From contig JAFUYP010000001.1 of NCBI GenBank assembly GCA_017470535.1, forward strand, positions 1 to 55,987: a stretch of DNA of 55,987 bases, given 5' to 3'. The notes below the pieces were generated by a model. The model ran no database searches. It saw only the letters and a list, made by a program, of their open reading frames with translations, and was not told where the DNA came from. Position 1 is the first letter of the stretch; each line of letters opens with the position of its first letter. The DNA comes from Ruminococcus sp. GTDB taxonomy: Bacteria > Bacillota > Clostridia > Oscillospirales > Ruminococcaceae. Positions 7,170-14,318 of the stretch are shown here, in pieces. Made by a program: the position numbers and the translations under genes.

Positions 7170-7883
7170 ATGAAGCGTAAACAGAACGAAAAATCAGAAA
7201 GGGCGACTATCAGAGCAGTTTTCAATCAGTCCGAAGCTGTTCATGATTATCTCGAGGAGTATGATAACAGGCTTTTGCTTACAGCTCAGCCGATCGATAT
7301 GAATGATTTTGTGAATTCATATATGCAGCTCGATGTTATAAACGGGACTATGTCTCTTAGTTATATTGAGGGTTTTATTGTTTTTATGCAGATGACCTTC
7401 GTTGATGAAGAAACCGGAGAGTTTATAGTTGTAAATCCCGGAACGATAATAATGAACAGGGATTTTTCCGATGATAAGATCAAGCACCGCTATCTGCTGG
7501 CACACGAAGTTGCTCATTGGATCATTAAGCGTGACTCACTTATTGATGATCTCTCTTACTATGCCTGTTCCAAGAGCATTTCTAAACGTATCAATATTAT
7601 CAACACTACAAGTATGATGAACTATATGAACAACTATCCCGGTGCTTACTCAGAAATGCTGGCTGACGGAATTGCCAATTCACTGTTAATGCCTGCCGAG
7701 ACCTTTGTGCCATTGGCGAAAAAATTTATGAAAGAACTTGGTTTCACCGATTCCAAAGTATTCTTTGGGGAACGCTTGAAGGAAACTGATGAACTTGTCT
7801 GTAAGCTCGCTTCACAATATTTAGTTCCGGAGTTTGCGGTAAAGAATCATCTCTTTGCTTTGGGGTTGTACGATGTTAGGTAG
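7170..7883 (+). CDS. ImmA/IrrE-family zinc metallopeptidase
   Basis: A 237-residue protein with the zinc site H-E-V-A-H at residues 112-116 and the downstream family motif E-M-L-A-D-x-I-A-N-S-L-L-M-P (about 163-176), which supplies the third ligand and the LLMP strand. This is the ImmA/IrrE (COG2856) fold, whose members cut XRE repressors of mobile elements after DNA damage or contact signals. The likely substrate is the repressor encoded just upstream. The Shine-Dalgarno site AAAGGGG precedes ATG at 7170. Codon use is AT-rich, like the rest of the element's regulatory part. It is well separated from the next genes by a hairpin. Confidence 0.82.
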   Translation: MKRKQNEKSERATIRAVFNQSEAVHDYLEEYDNRLLLTAQPIDMNDFVNSYMQLDVINGTMSLSYIEGFIVFMQMTFVDEETGEFIVVNPGTIIMNRDFSDDKIKHRYLLAHEVAHWIIKRDSLIDDLSYYACSKSISKRINIINTTSMMNYMNNYPGAYSEMLADGIANSLLMPAETFVPLAKKFMKELGFTDSKVFFGERLKETDELVCKLASQYLVPEFAVKNHLFALGLYDVR

Positions 7884-7900
7884 TGCATCTAACTATAAAG

Positions 7901-7935
7901 ATAATAATGGGTGATCAGATTACCCGTTATTATTT
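7901..7935 (+). terminator. hairpin terminator after the metallopeptidase gene
   Basis: AATAATGGGT and ACCCGTTATT pair across a short loop, followed by ATTTT. Confidence 0.65.
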
Positions 7936-7980
7936 TGGCTATGATGTACGCAAAATTGTTTACAAAAAGAGGAAATGAGT

Positions 7981-8169
7981 ATGGATATTGATATGAATCA
8001 TATGGTGCTTTGCCCTAATTGTTATAGATATGGTATATATGCAGATAAGAGTGCTGATATAACCACAACACAAATATGCTTTAAATGCAAAAGAGCATTT
8101 AAAATAAACTGGAAAACTATGCAGGCATCGCCTTCGGAAAAAATAAAAAATATATCAATGGTACGCTGA
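7981..8169 (+). CDS. small zinc-ribbon protein
   Basis: A 62-residue protein with two C-x2-C pairs (CPNC near residue 11 and CFKC near 34), consistent with a single zinc ribbon, followed by a short basic tail. I chose ATG at 7981 over the ATG at 7975 because AGAGG at 7968 is then about 8 bases away. A large hairpin terminator follows. Function unknown; a DNA- or RNA-binding role is only suggested by the fold. Confidence 0.5.
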   Translation: MDIDMNHMVLCPNCYRYGIYADKSADITTTQICFKCKRAFKINWKTMQASPSEKIKNISMVR

Positions 8170-8195
8170 CCGCACCGAAGGACAAACGTCACTTC

Positions 8196-8247
8196 AAAGA
8201 ACGGAGTATGAACACAGACTAAGGCTGTTTCATCTCCGTTCTTTTTT
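8196..8247 (+). terminator. large hairpin terminator
   Basis: Arms AAAGAACGGAG (8196-8206) and CTCCGTTCTTT (8234-8244) pair perfectly, with an inner ATGAA/TTCAT and ACAG/CTGT stem. A T run follows. Confidence 0.8.
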
Positions 8248-8269
8248 GTAATGAGAGGAGGGAATATCT

Positions 8270-8773
8270 ATGAGCCCAACAACCGAATATGATGATATGC
8301 TTTCGGTTTTGGAAGCAATAGATATTCACCATGAGTTTGAAGAAGAATGGAAAAATGGCATCACAAAGGTTAAAACATTTATAAAAATTCATAATGGCAA
8401 TTTCCTTCCTTCCGATACGGATACCTTCGGAACATATCTCACTCGTCTCAGAGACTTTAAAGGCTTGTCTAATGTAACGCTTTCTGATCGTACCGGATTA
8501 TCACAATCTGTCATTTCTAAATATCTCCACGATAGTGGGAGAACTAAAGCATACACCCTGGCACTTATGATAGCGTTCCAGCTTGAGCCTGAACAGCTTG
8601 ATGCGGTATTTTCTCTTGCGGAGCTTCGTATTGACCGTAAAAGCAATTATAATGATATTGTAAATTATTACCTTAGAAATAACAATGAAAATGCAGTGAA
8701 AGAATGTAACAGGACGTTGTTGTTATTTGGCTTTAAAGCTCTTACATCTATTGATAACGAGCCTTATATATGA
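8270..8773 (+). CDS. XRE-family helix-turn-helix regulator
   Basis: A 167-residue protein with a central helix-turn-helix (about residues 50-105: T-Y-L-T-R-L-R-D-F-K-G-L-S-N-V-T-L-S-D-R, then S-Q-S-V-I-S-K-Y-L). The helical N-terminus is acidic and the C-terminal arm is Asn-rich. A strong GAGGAGGG site precedes the ATG. It lies between the ImmA-like protease and the recombination genes. A role in switching the excision genes on or off is plausible but not shown. Confidence 0.65.
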   Translation: MSPTTEYDDMLSVLEAIDIHHEFEEEWKNGITKVKTFIKIHNGNFLPSDTDTFGTYLTRLRDFKGLSNVTLSDRTGLSQSVISKYLHDSGRTKAYTLALMIAFQLEPEQLDAVFSLAELRIDRKSNYNDIVNYYLRNNNENAVKECNRTLLLFGFKALTSIDNEPYI

Positions 8774-8811
8774 GCGTTTATTGTAAGATATTACAAATTT
8801 TACAGCCGACT

Positions 8812-8830
8812 TTCTTATTGAGAAAGTTCC
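8812..8830 (+). promoter_or_regulatory. short hairpin after the regulator gene
   Basis: ACTTTCT and AGAAAGT pair around TATTG. There is no T run, so it may be an operator or a weak terminator. Confidence 0.3.
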
Positions 8831-8990
8831 AAGCTATAGGTTTGTATAATATGACGATGTTTTTCTGACGCTTTTTAAGCTGTAAATACCAATAGCAGCA
8901 CTTAGTTTGTGCGATACTTACAAAAAACACATCTGATATTTGTTGTTGTTGCCTTTATCTTGGCGCTATAGACCATTATTGAAAAAAAGT

Positions 8991-9150
8991 TATAATATAA
9001 ATAGAGTTTAACAGAAACAAGCGCGCTGTTACTCAGTTCTGTTAAACTATCATATACAATCACAAAGCTGAGAGGTTGATTGTCAGAGAAAACGTTCTGA
9101 TGATAGCCGTTCTTTGTGTGCGTTTTCTCTGACGGAAAGGAGAGAAAACG
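8991..9150 (+). promoter_or_regulatory. regulatory leader with competing hairpins before the sigma-like gene
   Basis: A TATAAT at 8991-8996 (without a good -35) is followed by a perfect 12-bp inverted repeat, AGTTTAACAGAA at 9005-9016 with 9037-9048. A second perfect 12-bp inverted repeat is at 9083-9094 with 9121-9132. The right arm of the second repeat can also pair with 9141-9150, which contains part of the Shine-Dalgarno site of the next gene. The two helices exclude each other. Confidence 0.5.
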
Positions 9151-9557
9151 TGAAACCGAGATTTCCAAAAGAATACTATACGATCGCACAGGTCGAAGGT
9201 GTTACTGATGATATTGTGAGAGAGTATAGGAAAATGATCAGGCATGAGATGTATGTAGATAAAAAGGAAATGCAGCATCGAGCTTTTACATACGGCGATT
9301 CAAAAGATGTTGAGTACCTTTTCCCCATTGAAGAAGAAGGCTATACTATGACAGGGATCAAAAATGAAGCTCTTTATACAGCTTTGGAATTGCTTAAATG
9401 CACAAATGAAAGCTGGTACAAGGCTGTTATGGACTATTATTTCTCAGATGACACCAAGAGCTTCAGTAAACTTGCAAATAAGTACGGAGTAAGCAAGCCG
9501 GAAGCATACCGAAGGGTGTGTCTTGGACTACAGTTTCTTATTGAGAATATGACTTAG
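9150..9557 (+). CDS. sigma-70 region 4-like helix-turn-helix protein
   Basis: A 135-residue protein whose C-terminal third (S-F-S-K-L-A-N-K-Y-G-V-S-K-P-E-A-Y-R-R) is a helix-turn-helix of the sigma region 4 type. The N-terminal half contains an acidic stretch around residues 48-62. Similar small sigma-like proteins sit upstream of xis and int in Tn916-type elements (orf7 position), which matches the order here. The start is taken as GTG at 9150 behind AAAGGAG at 9137-9143; the frame is open further upstream but without a start that fits. The leader can form a helix hiding this Shine-Dalgarno site. Confidence 0.65.
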   Translation: MKPRFPKEYYTIAQVEGVTDDIVREYRKMIRHEMYVDKKEMQHRAFTYGDSKDVEYLFPIEEEGYTMTGIKNEALYTALELLKCTNESWYKAVMDYYFSDDTKSFSKLANKYGVSKPEAYRRVCLGLQFLIENMT

Positions 9558-9688
9558 TGATGCTTTTATGCACAAGTTCTGTTTAACAAATTATGCACTA
9601 TCACGGTTTTTGAAATCACCCTATACGATTGCACCATAATTTTAGTAATGATTTATAGAGGGGGCAATAGTTCCTTCAAGAAAACCCG

Positions 9689-9801
9689 CCTGACACCGAA
9701 AGAGCCTTATGCTCTTATTCCTCCTCGGTGTCAGGGGAACGGGGCATTGATATACTCTCAAAGGGCAATTTAAAGAATTGTTCTTTGAGAATGTATCAAT
9801 A
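9689..9801 (+). repeat. two tandem large hairpins upstream of xis
   Basis: Hairpin 1 has perfect 11-bp outer arms CCTGACACCGA (9689-9699) and TCGGTGTCAGG (9726-9736), plus an inner AAGAGC/GCTCTT stem. Hairpin 2 (9747-9801) pairs ATTGATA with TATCAAT and TCTCAAAG with CTTTGAGA around CAATT/AATTG. They fill most of the 300-base gap between the sigma-like gene and xis. Confidence 0.7.
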
Positions 9802-9893
9802 ACGATATATTCATTATGCAACTTGAAAATTGAATACAGTAATGGATCATACGCTCGTTTGGTTTAATGAAACTGAAACAGGGAGGATTATCT

Positions 9894-10106
9894 ATGAACG
9901 AGATGCTTGAAGAAGCCTACAAAGTCATGTTTACAGAATACGGCGATGTAGTGACTCCGAAAGAAGTGGCAAAAATGCTCGGAATAGGTATGAAATCAAC
10001 ATACGCTTTGCTCCAAAACGGAGCCATTCCTAAAATCCCTTGTGGCAGGGCGATAAAAGTAGCTAAGCTCAGTGTTATAAAATACGTTCTGCAAAGCGCA
10101 CAATAA
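9894..10106 (+). CDS. xis: excisionase-like MerR-type HTH protein
   Basis: A 70-residue protein with a winged-helix DNA-binding domain of the excisionase/HTH_17 kind: T-P-K-E-V-A-K-M-L-G-I-G-M-K-S-T-Y, then the wing N-G-A-I-P-K-I-P-C-G-R-A-I-K-V. Proteins of this type bend DNA and steer the integrase towards excision. The start at 9894 follows GGGAGG; a longer frame to 9867 lacks this. It sits 152 bases before the integrase gene, the usual arrangement in Tn916-like elements. Confidence 0.8.
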   Translation: MNEMLEEAYKVMFTEYGDVVTPKEVAKMLGIGMKSTYALLQNGAIPKIPCGRAIKVAKLSVIKYVLQSAQ

Positions 10107-10160
10107 ATCGCCTGAATTTGGCTTTTGCTCTTGTAAAAGCCGGAGAAACTTAATGAAGCT

Positions 10161-10201
10161 GTTAGATAAACCTTGCAAAATCCGTTGGGTTATTGTATAA
10201 T
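10161..10201 (+). promoter_or_regulatory. integrase promoter overlapping a recombinase-type repeat
   Basis: TTGCAA (10173-10178), 17-base spacer, TATAAT (10196-10201). It overlaps GTTAGATAAA (10161-10170) and ATCCGTTG (10180-10187), elements repeated beyond the integrase gene at 11,770-11,900. This suggests integrase binding at its own promoter. Confidence 0.6.
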
Positions 10202-10258
10202 ATAAGTGGTTTAGCAGGTGTAAATAACAGCTTTCATACATAAAGGAGGAAATGAAAA

Positions 10259-11542
10259 ATGAAAGCAGTTACACCCTATACTTGTTCTGAGCAAGAAAAA
10301 AATGGTAAAATTCAGTTGGTATTCAGCTTCAAGGACGATAACGGAAAGCGTAAGCAAAAGTGGGTCTCGACAGGACTTACAAAGGATAGCCCCAAAAAGG
10401 TATACAAAGAAAAGGTCGCACAGCTCGTCAAAAAGTTTGATGAAGATTTCAGAAGTGGTGAGCTGACAAAGGCTAAGACAGTGAAAGTCGATAAGACGGT
10501 CATAAGCGAAGCTGCCCTCAAAAGCAGAAAAGCAATCACCGGAGGGAAGCATTTATTTGTACCCTTCATCAATGACTGGCTCGTAACGGTCAAGCCTACA
10601 TTAGCAGGGACATCATACAATTCCTATCTGCTTAATTCAAAGAAACTTGCCAGATATTTTGACGAAAAATACCCTGACATATATCTTGAAGATGTAACAG
10701 CCCTTATTATTCAGCAGTTCTATAACGATTTGTACAGCAGCGGTCTGTCGGCAAATACCGTCAAGCATTATCATGCTCTGCTGCATCGTGCATTCAGATA
10801 TGCTGTAAAAATGGATATCCTTATGGGAAACCCCACTGAAAAGACCGAATTGCCTAAGCTCAAAAGGTTTACAGCGACTTTTTACAACAAAGAGGAGCTT
10901 GAACTGCTTTTCAAGGCATTTGAGGGCGACAGAATGGAATTGATAGTACATATCGCCGCTTATTACGGTCTGCGCCGCAGCGAGATATGCGGTTTGAAGT
11001 GGGATGCTATTGACTTTAACAAAAAGACGATAACGATTTGCAGAAAGATAGTATCCGATTACGGAAGCGGCAAAGAGGAGATCGTTTGCGAGGATCAGCT
11101 TAAAACTGAGGCAAGCCAGAGAACTCTCCCGCTTATTCCTGCTATCGAAAAGAGGTTAAAAAGACAAAAGTTCCTTGAAACTCAGTTCTCAAATCTGCTT
11201 AAAAACGGATATGACCATAGATATGATGGTTTCGTATGCAGAGATAGCTTCGGAAAGCTGATAACCCCTAACTACGTTACAGAGCATTTTAAGATAGTGA
11301 TCAAAAATCACGGTCTCAGACCTCTTAGGTTCCATGACCTCAGACATTCCTGCGCCAGCCTTTTGGTGGCTAACGGCGTCCAGATGAAAGCTATCCAGGA
11401 GTGGCTCGGTCATTCGACATTTAACGTAACGGCAAATTTTTACAGTCACCTTGATTACAAGTCTAAGGAAATGTCAGCAGAAGTTATCGAGAAGGTCTTT
11501 AGCAAAACAGCTGCTGATGAAGAAGATTTTGAATCAGCTTGA
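10259..11542 (+). CDS. int: tyrosine integrase (Tn916-like family)
   Basis: A 427-residue site-specific recombinase. It has an N-terminal AP2-like arm-binding domain (residues 15-65), a SAM-like core-binding domain (98-200), and a catalytic domain with Arg239 (G-L-R-R-S-E), His359 and Arg362 (H-D-L-R-H), His385 (L-G-H-S) and the nucleophile Tyr395 (N-F-Y-S-H-L-D). All catalytic residues are present, so it should be active. GGAGG precedes the ATG. The 3' end of an intact tRNA-Leu lies only 49 bases downstream, and repeats resembling arm-binding sites lie beyond it, as expected for an element end in a tRNA gene. Confidence 0.93.
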   Translation: MKAVTPYTCSEQEKNGKIQLVFSFKDDNGKRKQKWVSTGLTKDSPKKVYKEKVAQLVKKFDEDFRSGELTKAKTVKVDKTVISEAALKSRKAITGGKHLFVPFINDWLVTVKPTLAGTSYNSYLLNSKKLARYFDEKYPDIYLEDVTALIIQQFYNDLYSSGLSANTVKHYHALLHRAFRYAVKMDILMGNPTEKTELPKLKRFTATFYNKEELELLFKAFEGDRMELIVHIAAYYGLRRSEICGLKWDAIDFNKKTITICRKIVSDYGSGKEEIVCEDQLKTEASQRTLPLIPAIEKRLKRQKFLETQFSNLLKNGYDHRYDGFVCRDSFGKLITPNYVTEHFKIVIKNHGLRPLRFHDLRHSCASLLVANGVQMKAIQEWLGHSTFNVTANFYSHLDYKSKEMSAEVIEKVFSKTAADEEDFESA

Positions 11543-11591
11543 ATTTTTTACCAAAAATAAAAGGTACAAGCATGAACTCGTACCTTGAACT

Positions 11592-11673
11592 TGGTGCCGA
11601 TGGCGGGACTTGAACCCGCACACTTTCGTACCTGATTTTGAGTCAGGCGTGTCTGCCATTCCACCACATCGGC
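11592..11673 (-). tRNA. tRNA-Leu(CAA)
   Basis: An 82-base tRNA with encoded CCA at 11592-11594. The acceptor arms GCCGATG and CATCGGC pair. The anticodon stem CCTGA/TCAGG encloses CTCAAAA with anticodon CAA. A short variable arm and the T arm GCGGG-TTCAAGT-CCCGC are present. It is read leftwards towards the integrase gene. No promoter is obvious upstream. It differs in about a quarter of positions from the tRNA-Leu half at 11,911, so it is not a recent copy of it. Confidence 0.93.
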
Positions 11674-11772
11674 ATTATTAAGATTTAAAGTTTATCCAGA
11701 CAACTCTAACGGATAGAAAGTCCGTTGGGTCAGAGTGGACAAAAAATCAAAAAAACGAACAAACAGCAATTT

Positions 11773-11900
11773 GGTTAGATAAACTTGTTAGATATGGAGT
11801 CAAACACAACGGATTTTATCTAACACAAATCACCGGAAAGAACGTATTTACACGGAAAACAACAAATCGAAGTTAGACAAAAACGAGCGCGTTAGATAAA
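11773..11900. repeat. cluster of GTTAGATAAA repeats, probable integrase arm sites
   Basis: GTTAGATA or a one-base variant occurs at 11773, 11786, 11871 and 11891 in direct orientation, and as the complement TTTTATCTAAC at 11813-11823 next to CAACGGAT. The same unit occurs at 10161 before the integrase gene. No gene is visible from 11674 to 12238 apart from these repeats, the tRNA fragment and the dynamin promoter. Confidence 0.65.
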
Positions 11901-11910
11901 AAACCTTACT

Positions 11911-11955
11911 GGATTTTGAGTCCGACACGTCTGCCAATTCCATCACACCGGCGAT
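11911..11955 (-). pseudogene. 5' half of a second tRNA-Leu(CAA), cut in the anticodon arm
   Basis: On the minus strand this reads as the acceptor 5' strand GCCGGTG, a D arm and an anticodon stem and loop with CAA, then stops resembling a tRNA at 11911. The match to the intact tRNA at 11592-11673 is clear but incomplete. The remaining 3' half is not found next to it. It is probably the chromosomal target gene split by the element. Confidence 0.7.
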
Positions 11956-12089
11956 ATTACTTTGCTATTATATCATATTTATACCGTCTTGTCAAGTGCC
12001 TGCACCCACTATATTTGTGTAAAATGCGAAAAGCTGACCACTATATATTGTGCAATTACCTATAAAAATTAAAAATAGTTACTAATTTA

Positions 12090-12119
12090 TTGACAATTTG
12101 CGAAAAAATGTGTTATAAT
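12090..12119 (+). promoter_or_regulatory. promoter of the dynamin operon
   Basis: TTGACA (12090-12095), 18-base spacer, TATAAT (12114-12119), in an AT-rich region outside the proposed element boundary. Confidence 0.75.
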
Positions 12120-12238
12120 GTTATTTGTGGATAAATATATATACCACTAATTGTGTAAAATTTTGTACCGGTAAAATGAGAGGTTTTTCACTTTTGACTT
12201 TGGTAAATAATAATGAATAAATCGACTGGAGGTCAGAA

Positions 12239-14284
12239 ATGGATAAGCTAATCAATTACGGCGGTTATGAAGCCTACCGTAAAACTGTAAGCGAGCTTAC
12301 AGACAATCTGAAAACACTGCTTAAACTCAGCGACGACGTGCAGCTCAAAAATACTGCCGACTCCATTAAGGAAACTATCGAAAAGACGGCTGACGAGCAT
12401 TTCGAGGTCGCTATCGTCGGCGAGTTCAAAAGGGGCAAGAGCACGCTTATAAATGCACTGCTCGGGCAGGAGGTGCTGCCGGCGGACGTGCTGCCTGCTA
12501 CTGCAACACTTAACCGTGTCACATATTCAAAGGACCCGTATGTTTCCGTTGAGTACAAAAACGGCGACCACGAAAAGGTGGACATAGACAAGCTCGCTGA
12601 TTATGTCACAAAGCTCACAGCCGAGAGCGAGGAAAAGGCTGAGACTGTAAAGGAAGCGACAGTTTACTATGATACTGAGTTCTGCAAGAACAATGTTGAC
12701 ATAATCGACACGCCCGGACTAAATGATGACGAGCAGATGACGAGCGTTACTCTGTCTATACTGCCGAAGATAGATGCGGCGGTCTTTGTTATATCCGCAA
12801 ACAGCCCGTTCTCACAGTTTGAGAAGGACTTTTTAGAGAAGAAGATGCTCACCTCCGATGTCGGCAGGATAATCTTTGTTGTAAACTGCTTCGGTACGTT
12901 TGCAAGAGAGGACGAGAACAAGATAGTCGAAACTGTCCGCACCCGTATCACCCGTTACGTTATGGAAAAGGCCAAGAAGGTAATGGGCGAGGATTCGAGA
13001 GAGTTCGCGGCATACAAGAGAAAGATAGGCACGCCGAGAGTAATAGGTGTGTACGCCAAGCGTGCGCTCACTGCAAAGAAGATAGAAGACCCGAACCTGC
13101 TTGCTGAGAGTAATTTCCCTGAGTTTGAAAAGGCTCTTGAAACTATGCTCACAAAGGAGAGGGGCGTTATCGCTTTGCAGATACTTGCAAACAAGATAAC
13201 CAACTCCGGTACCGAGATCATGAGAAGCGTCGTTATGCAGGAAAATGCACTTATGATGGAAAACGACGAGTTCATGAAAAAATATTCTGCTGCTATCGAG
13301 GAGATAGAGTCTATAAGAAATAAAAAGCGTCAGGAATTCGTAAAGATAAATGACGCTGCAAACAAGGTGTTCGCAGACTTACAGCCGGTGCTTGACAACT
13401 ACTGGTCAAACATCGAGTCGGCGGCTATGGAGGTAATAGACAGCTTCCAGATGTCGAGCGATGACTTCAAGAAGGACAGGTTAAAGATAGTTACAAGCAA
13501 GCTGACCGAGAAGATAAGGGAAAACATCGAGGTCAGGGCACAGCTCATCTGCGAGCAGATACAGAATTCGATAAACGTAGCTATAAATGTCGAGGCTGAG
13601 AGATTACAGGACTTCGAGGACGAGTTCTTTGAGTCTGTATCACGCATACAGTCTATGTTTGCTGTGTCTGACAGGGTTTCCAGAAACGGCGGCATCGCTG
13701 ACAAGGTGACAGGTGCGGCGATAGGCTCGTTCGGCGTGGGCGGAGCGTTCTTAGGCTTCCGTGAAGCAGGCATCAAGGGTGCGCTGTTAGGCGGCGCTAC
13801 TGCGTTTGCAGGGTTCTCGGCTACATACTATGCTACTATGATGCTTGCGAGCTTCATAGGTCTTGCTTCTGCGCCTGTAACGCTTTGCCTTATGGCACTT
13901 GCAGGGCTTGCAGGTACGTTCACAAGCTCATTTGCTATCGACAAGCTCCTTGTCAATGAGAGGATAGATAAATACAAGACGAACTTCAAAACGCAGGTCA
14001 AAAAGCAGTTCCACGAGATGCGCCTCAATACCGACTTTACCGAAACTGTAAGACGTCAGGTATTCACAGCGTTTGAGGGTCTTAAAACAAAGATCGAGGA
14101 CGAAACTGAGATAATCCTTCGTGATACACAGGAAACGCTTGACAATCTCAACGACATGAAGGCTGAGAAGAGCCAGATCTCCGAAAAGGAGATGGACAGA
14201 CTTCACGACATCGCCGAGAAGGCAAGCCAGATAGTTTCGAGCGCATATGCTCTGCGTAAAGCGCTTACAGAGGAGAATGAATGA
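12239..14284 (+). CDS. dynamin-like GTPase with membrane segments
   Basis: A 681-residue bacterial dynamin-like protein. The GTPase domain has G1 (G-E-F-K-R-G-K-S-T, residues 61-69), a G2 Thr in P-A-T-A-T near 90, and G3 D-T-P-G at 157-160. The G4 position reads V-V-N-C-F-G (214-219), lacking the usual Asp of N/TKxD. Long helices (about 300-470) precede a hydrophobic Gly/Ala-rich region at about 495-575 that can insert into the membrane. A final helical bundle follows. Bacterial dynamins remodel or seal membranes, usually as pairs. GGAGG precedes the ATG. It is the first gene of a three-gene operon, 34 bases before the M48-like gene. Confidence 0.88.
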   Translation: MDKLINYGGYEAYRKTVSELTDNLKTLLKLSDDVQLKNTADSIKETIEKTADEHFEVAIVGEFKRGKSTLINALLGQEVLPADVLPATATLNRVTYSKDPYVSVEYKNGDHEKVDIDKLADYVTKLTAESEEKAETVKEATVYYDTEFCKNNVDIIDTPGLNDDEQMTSVTLSILPKIDAAVFVISANSPFSQFEKDFLEKKMLTSDVGRIIFVVNCFGTFAREDENKIVETVRTRITRYVMEKAKKVMGEDSREFAAYKRKIGTPRVIGVYAKRALTAKKIEDPNLLAESNFPEFEKALETMLTKERGVIALQILANKITNSGTEIMRSVVMQENALMMENDEFMKKYSAAIEEIESIRNKKRQEFVKINDAANKVFADLQPVLDNYWSNIESAAMEVIDSFQMSSDDFKKDRLKIVTSKLTEKIRENIEVRAQLICEQIQNSINVAINVEAERLQDFEDEFFESVSRIQSMFAVSDRVSRNGGIADKVTGAAIGSFGVGGAFLGFREAGIKGALLGGATAFAGFSATYYATMMLASFIGLASAPVTLCLMALAGLAGTFTSSFAIDKLLVNERIDKYKTNFKTQVKKQFHEMRLNTDFTETVRRQVFTAFEGLKTKIEDETEIILRDTQETLDNLNDMKAEKSQISEKEMDRLHDIAEKASQIVSSAYALRKALTEENE

Positions 14285-14318
14285 CCTCCTTTGATCCTGA
14301 GTACAAGAAGGTGATATT

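Noticed and set aside
11592-11600. Element boundary at the 3' end of the intact tRNA-Leu
   Set aside because: This is the common arrangement and cannot be excluded, but the repeats and the cut tRNA half beyond it favour a boundary at about 11,911.
11773-11900. CRISPR-like repeats
   Set aside because: The unit is about 10 bases, irregularly spaced and partly inverted; no cas genes are nearby.
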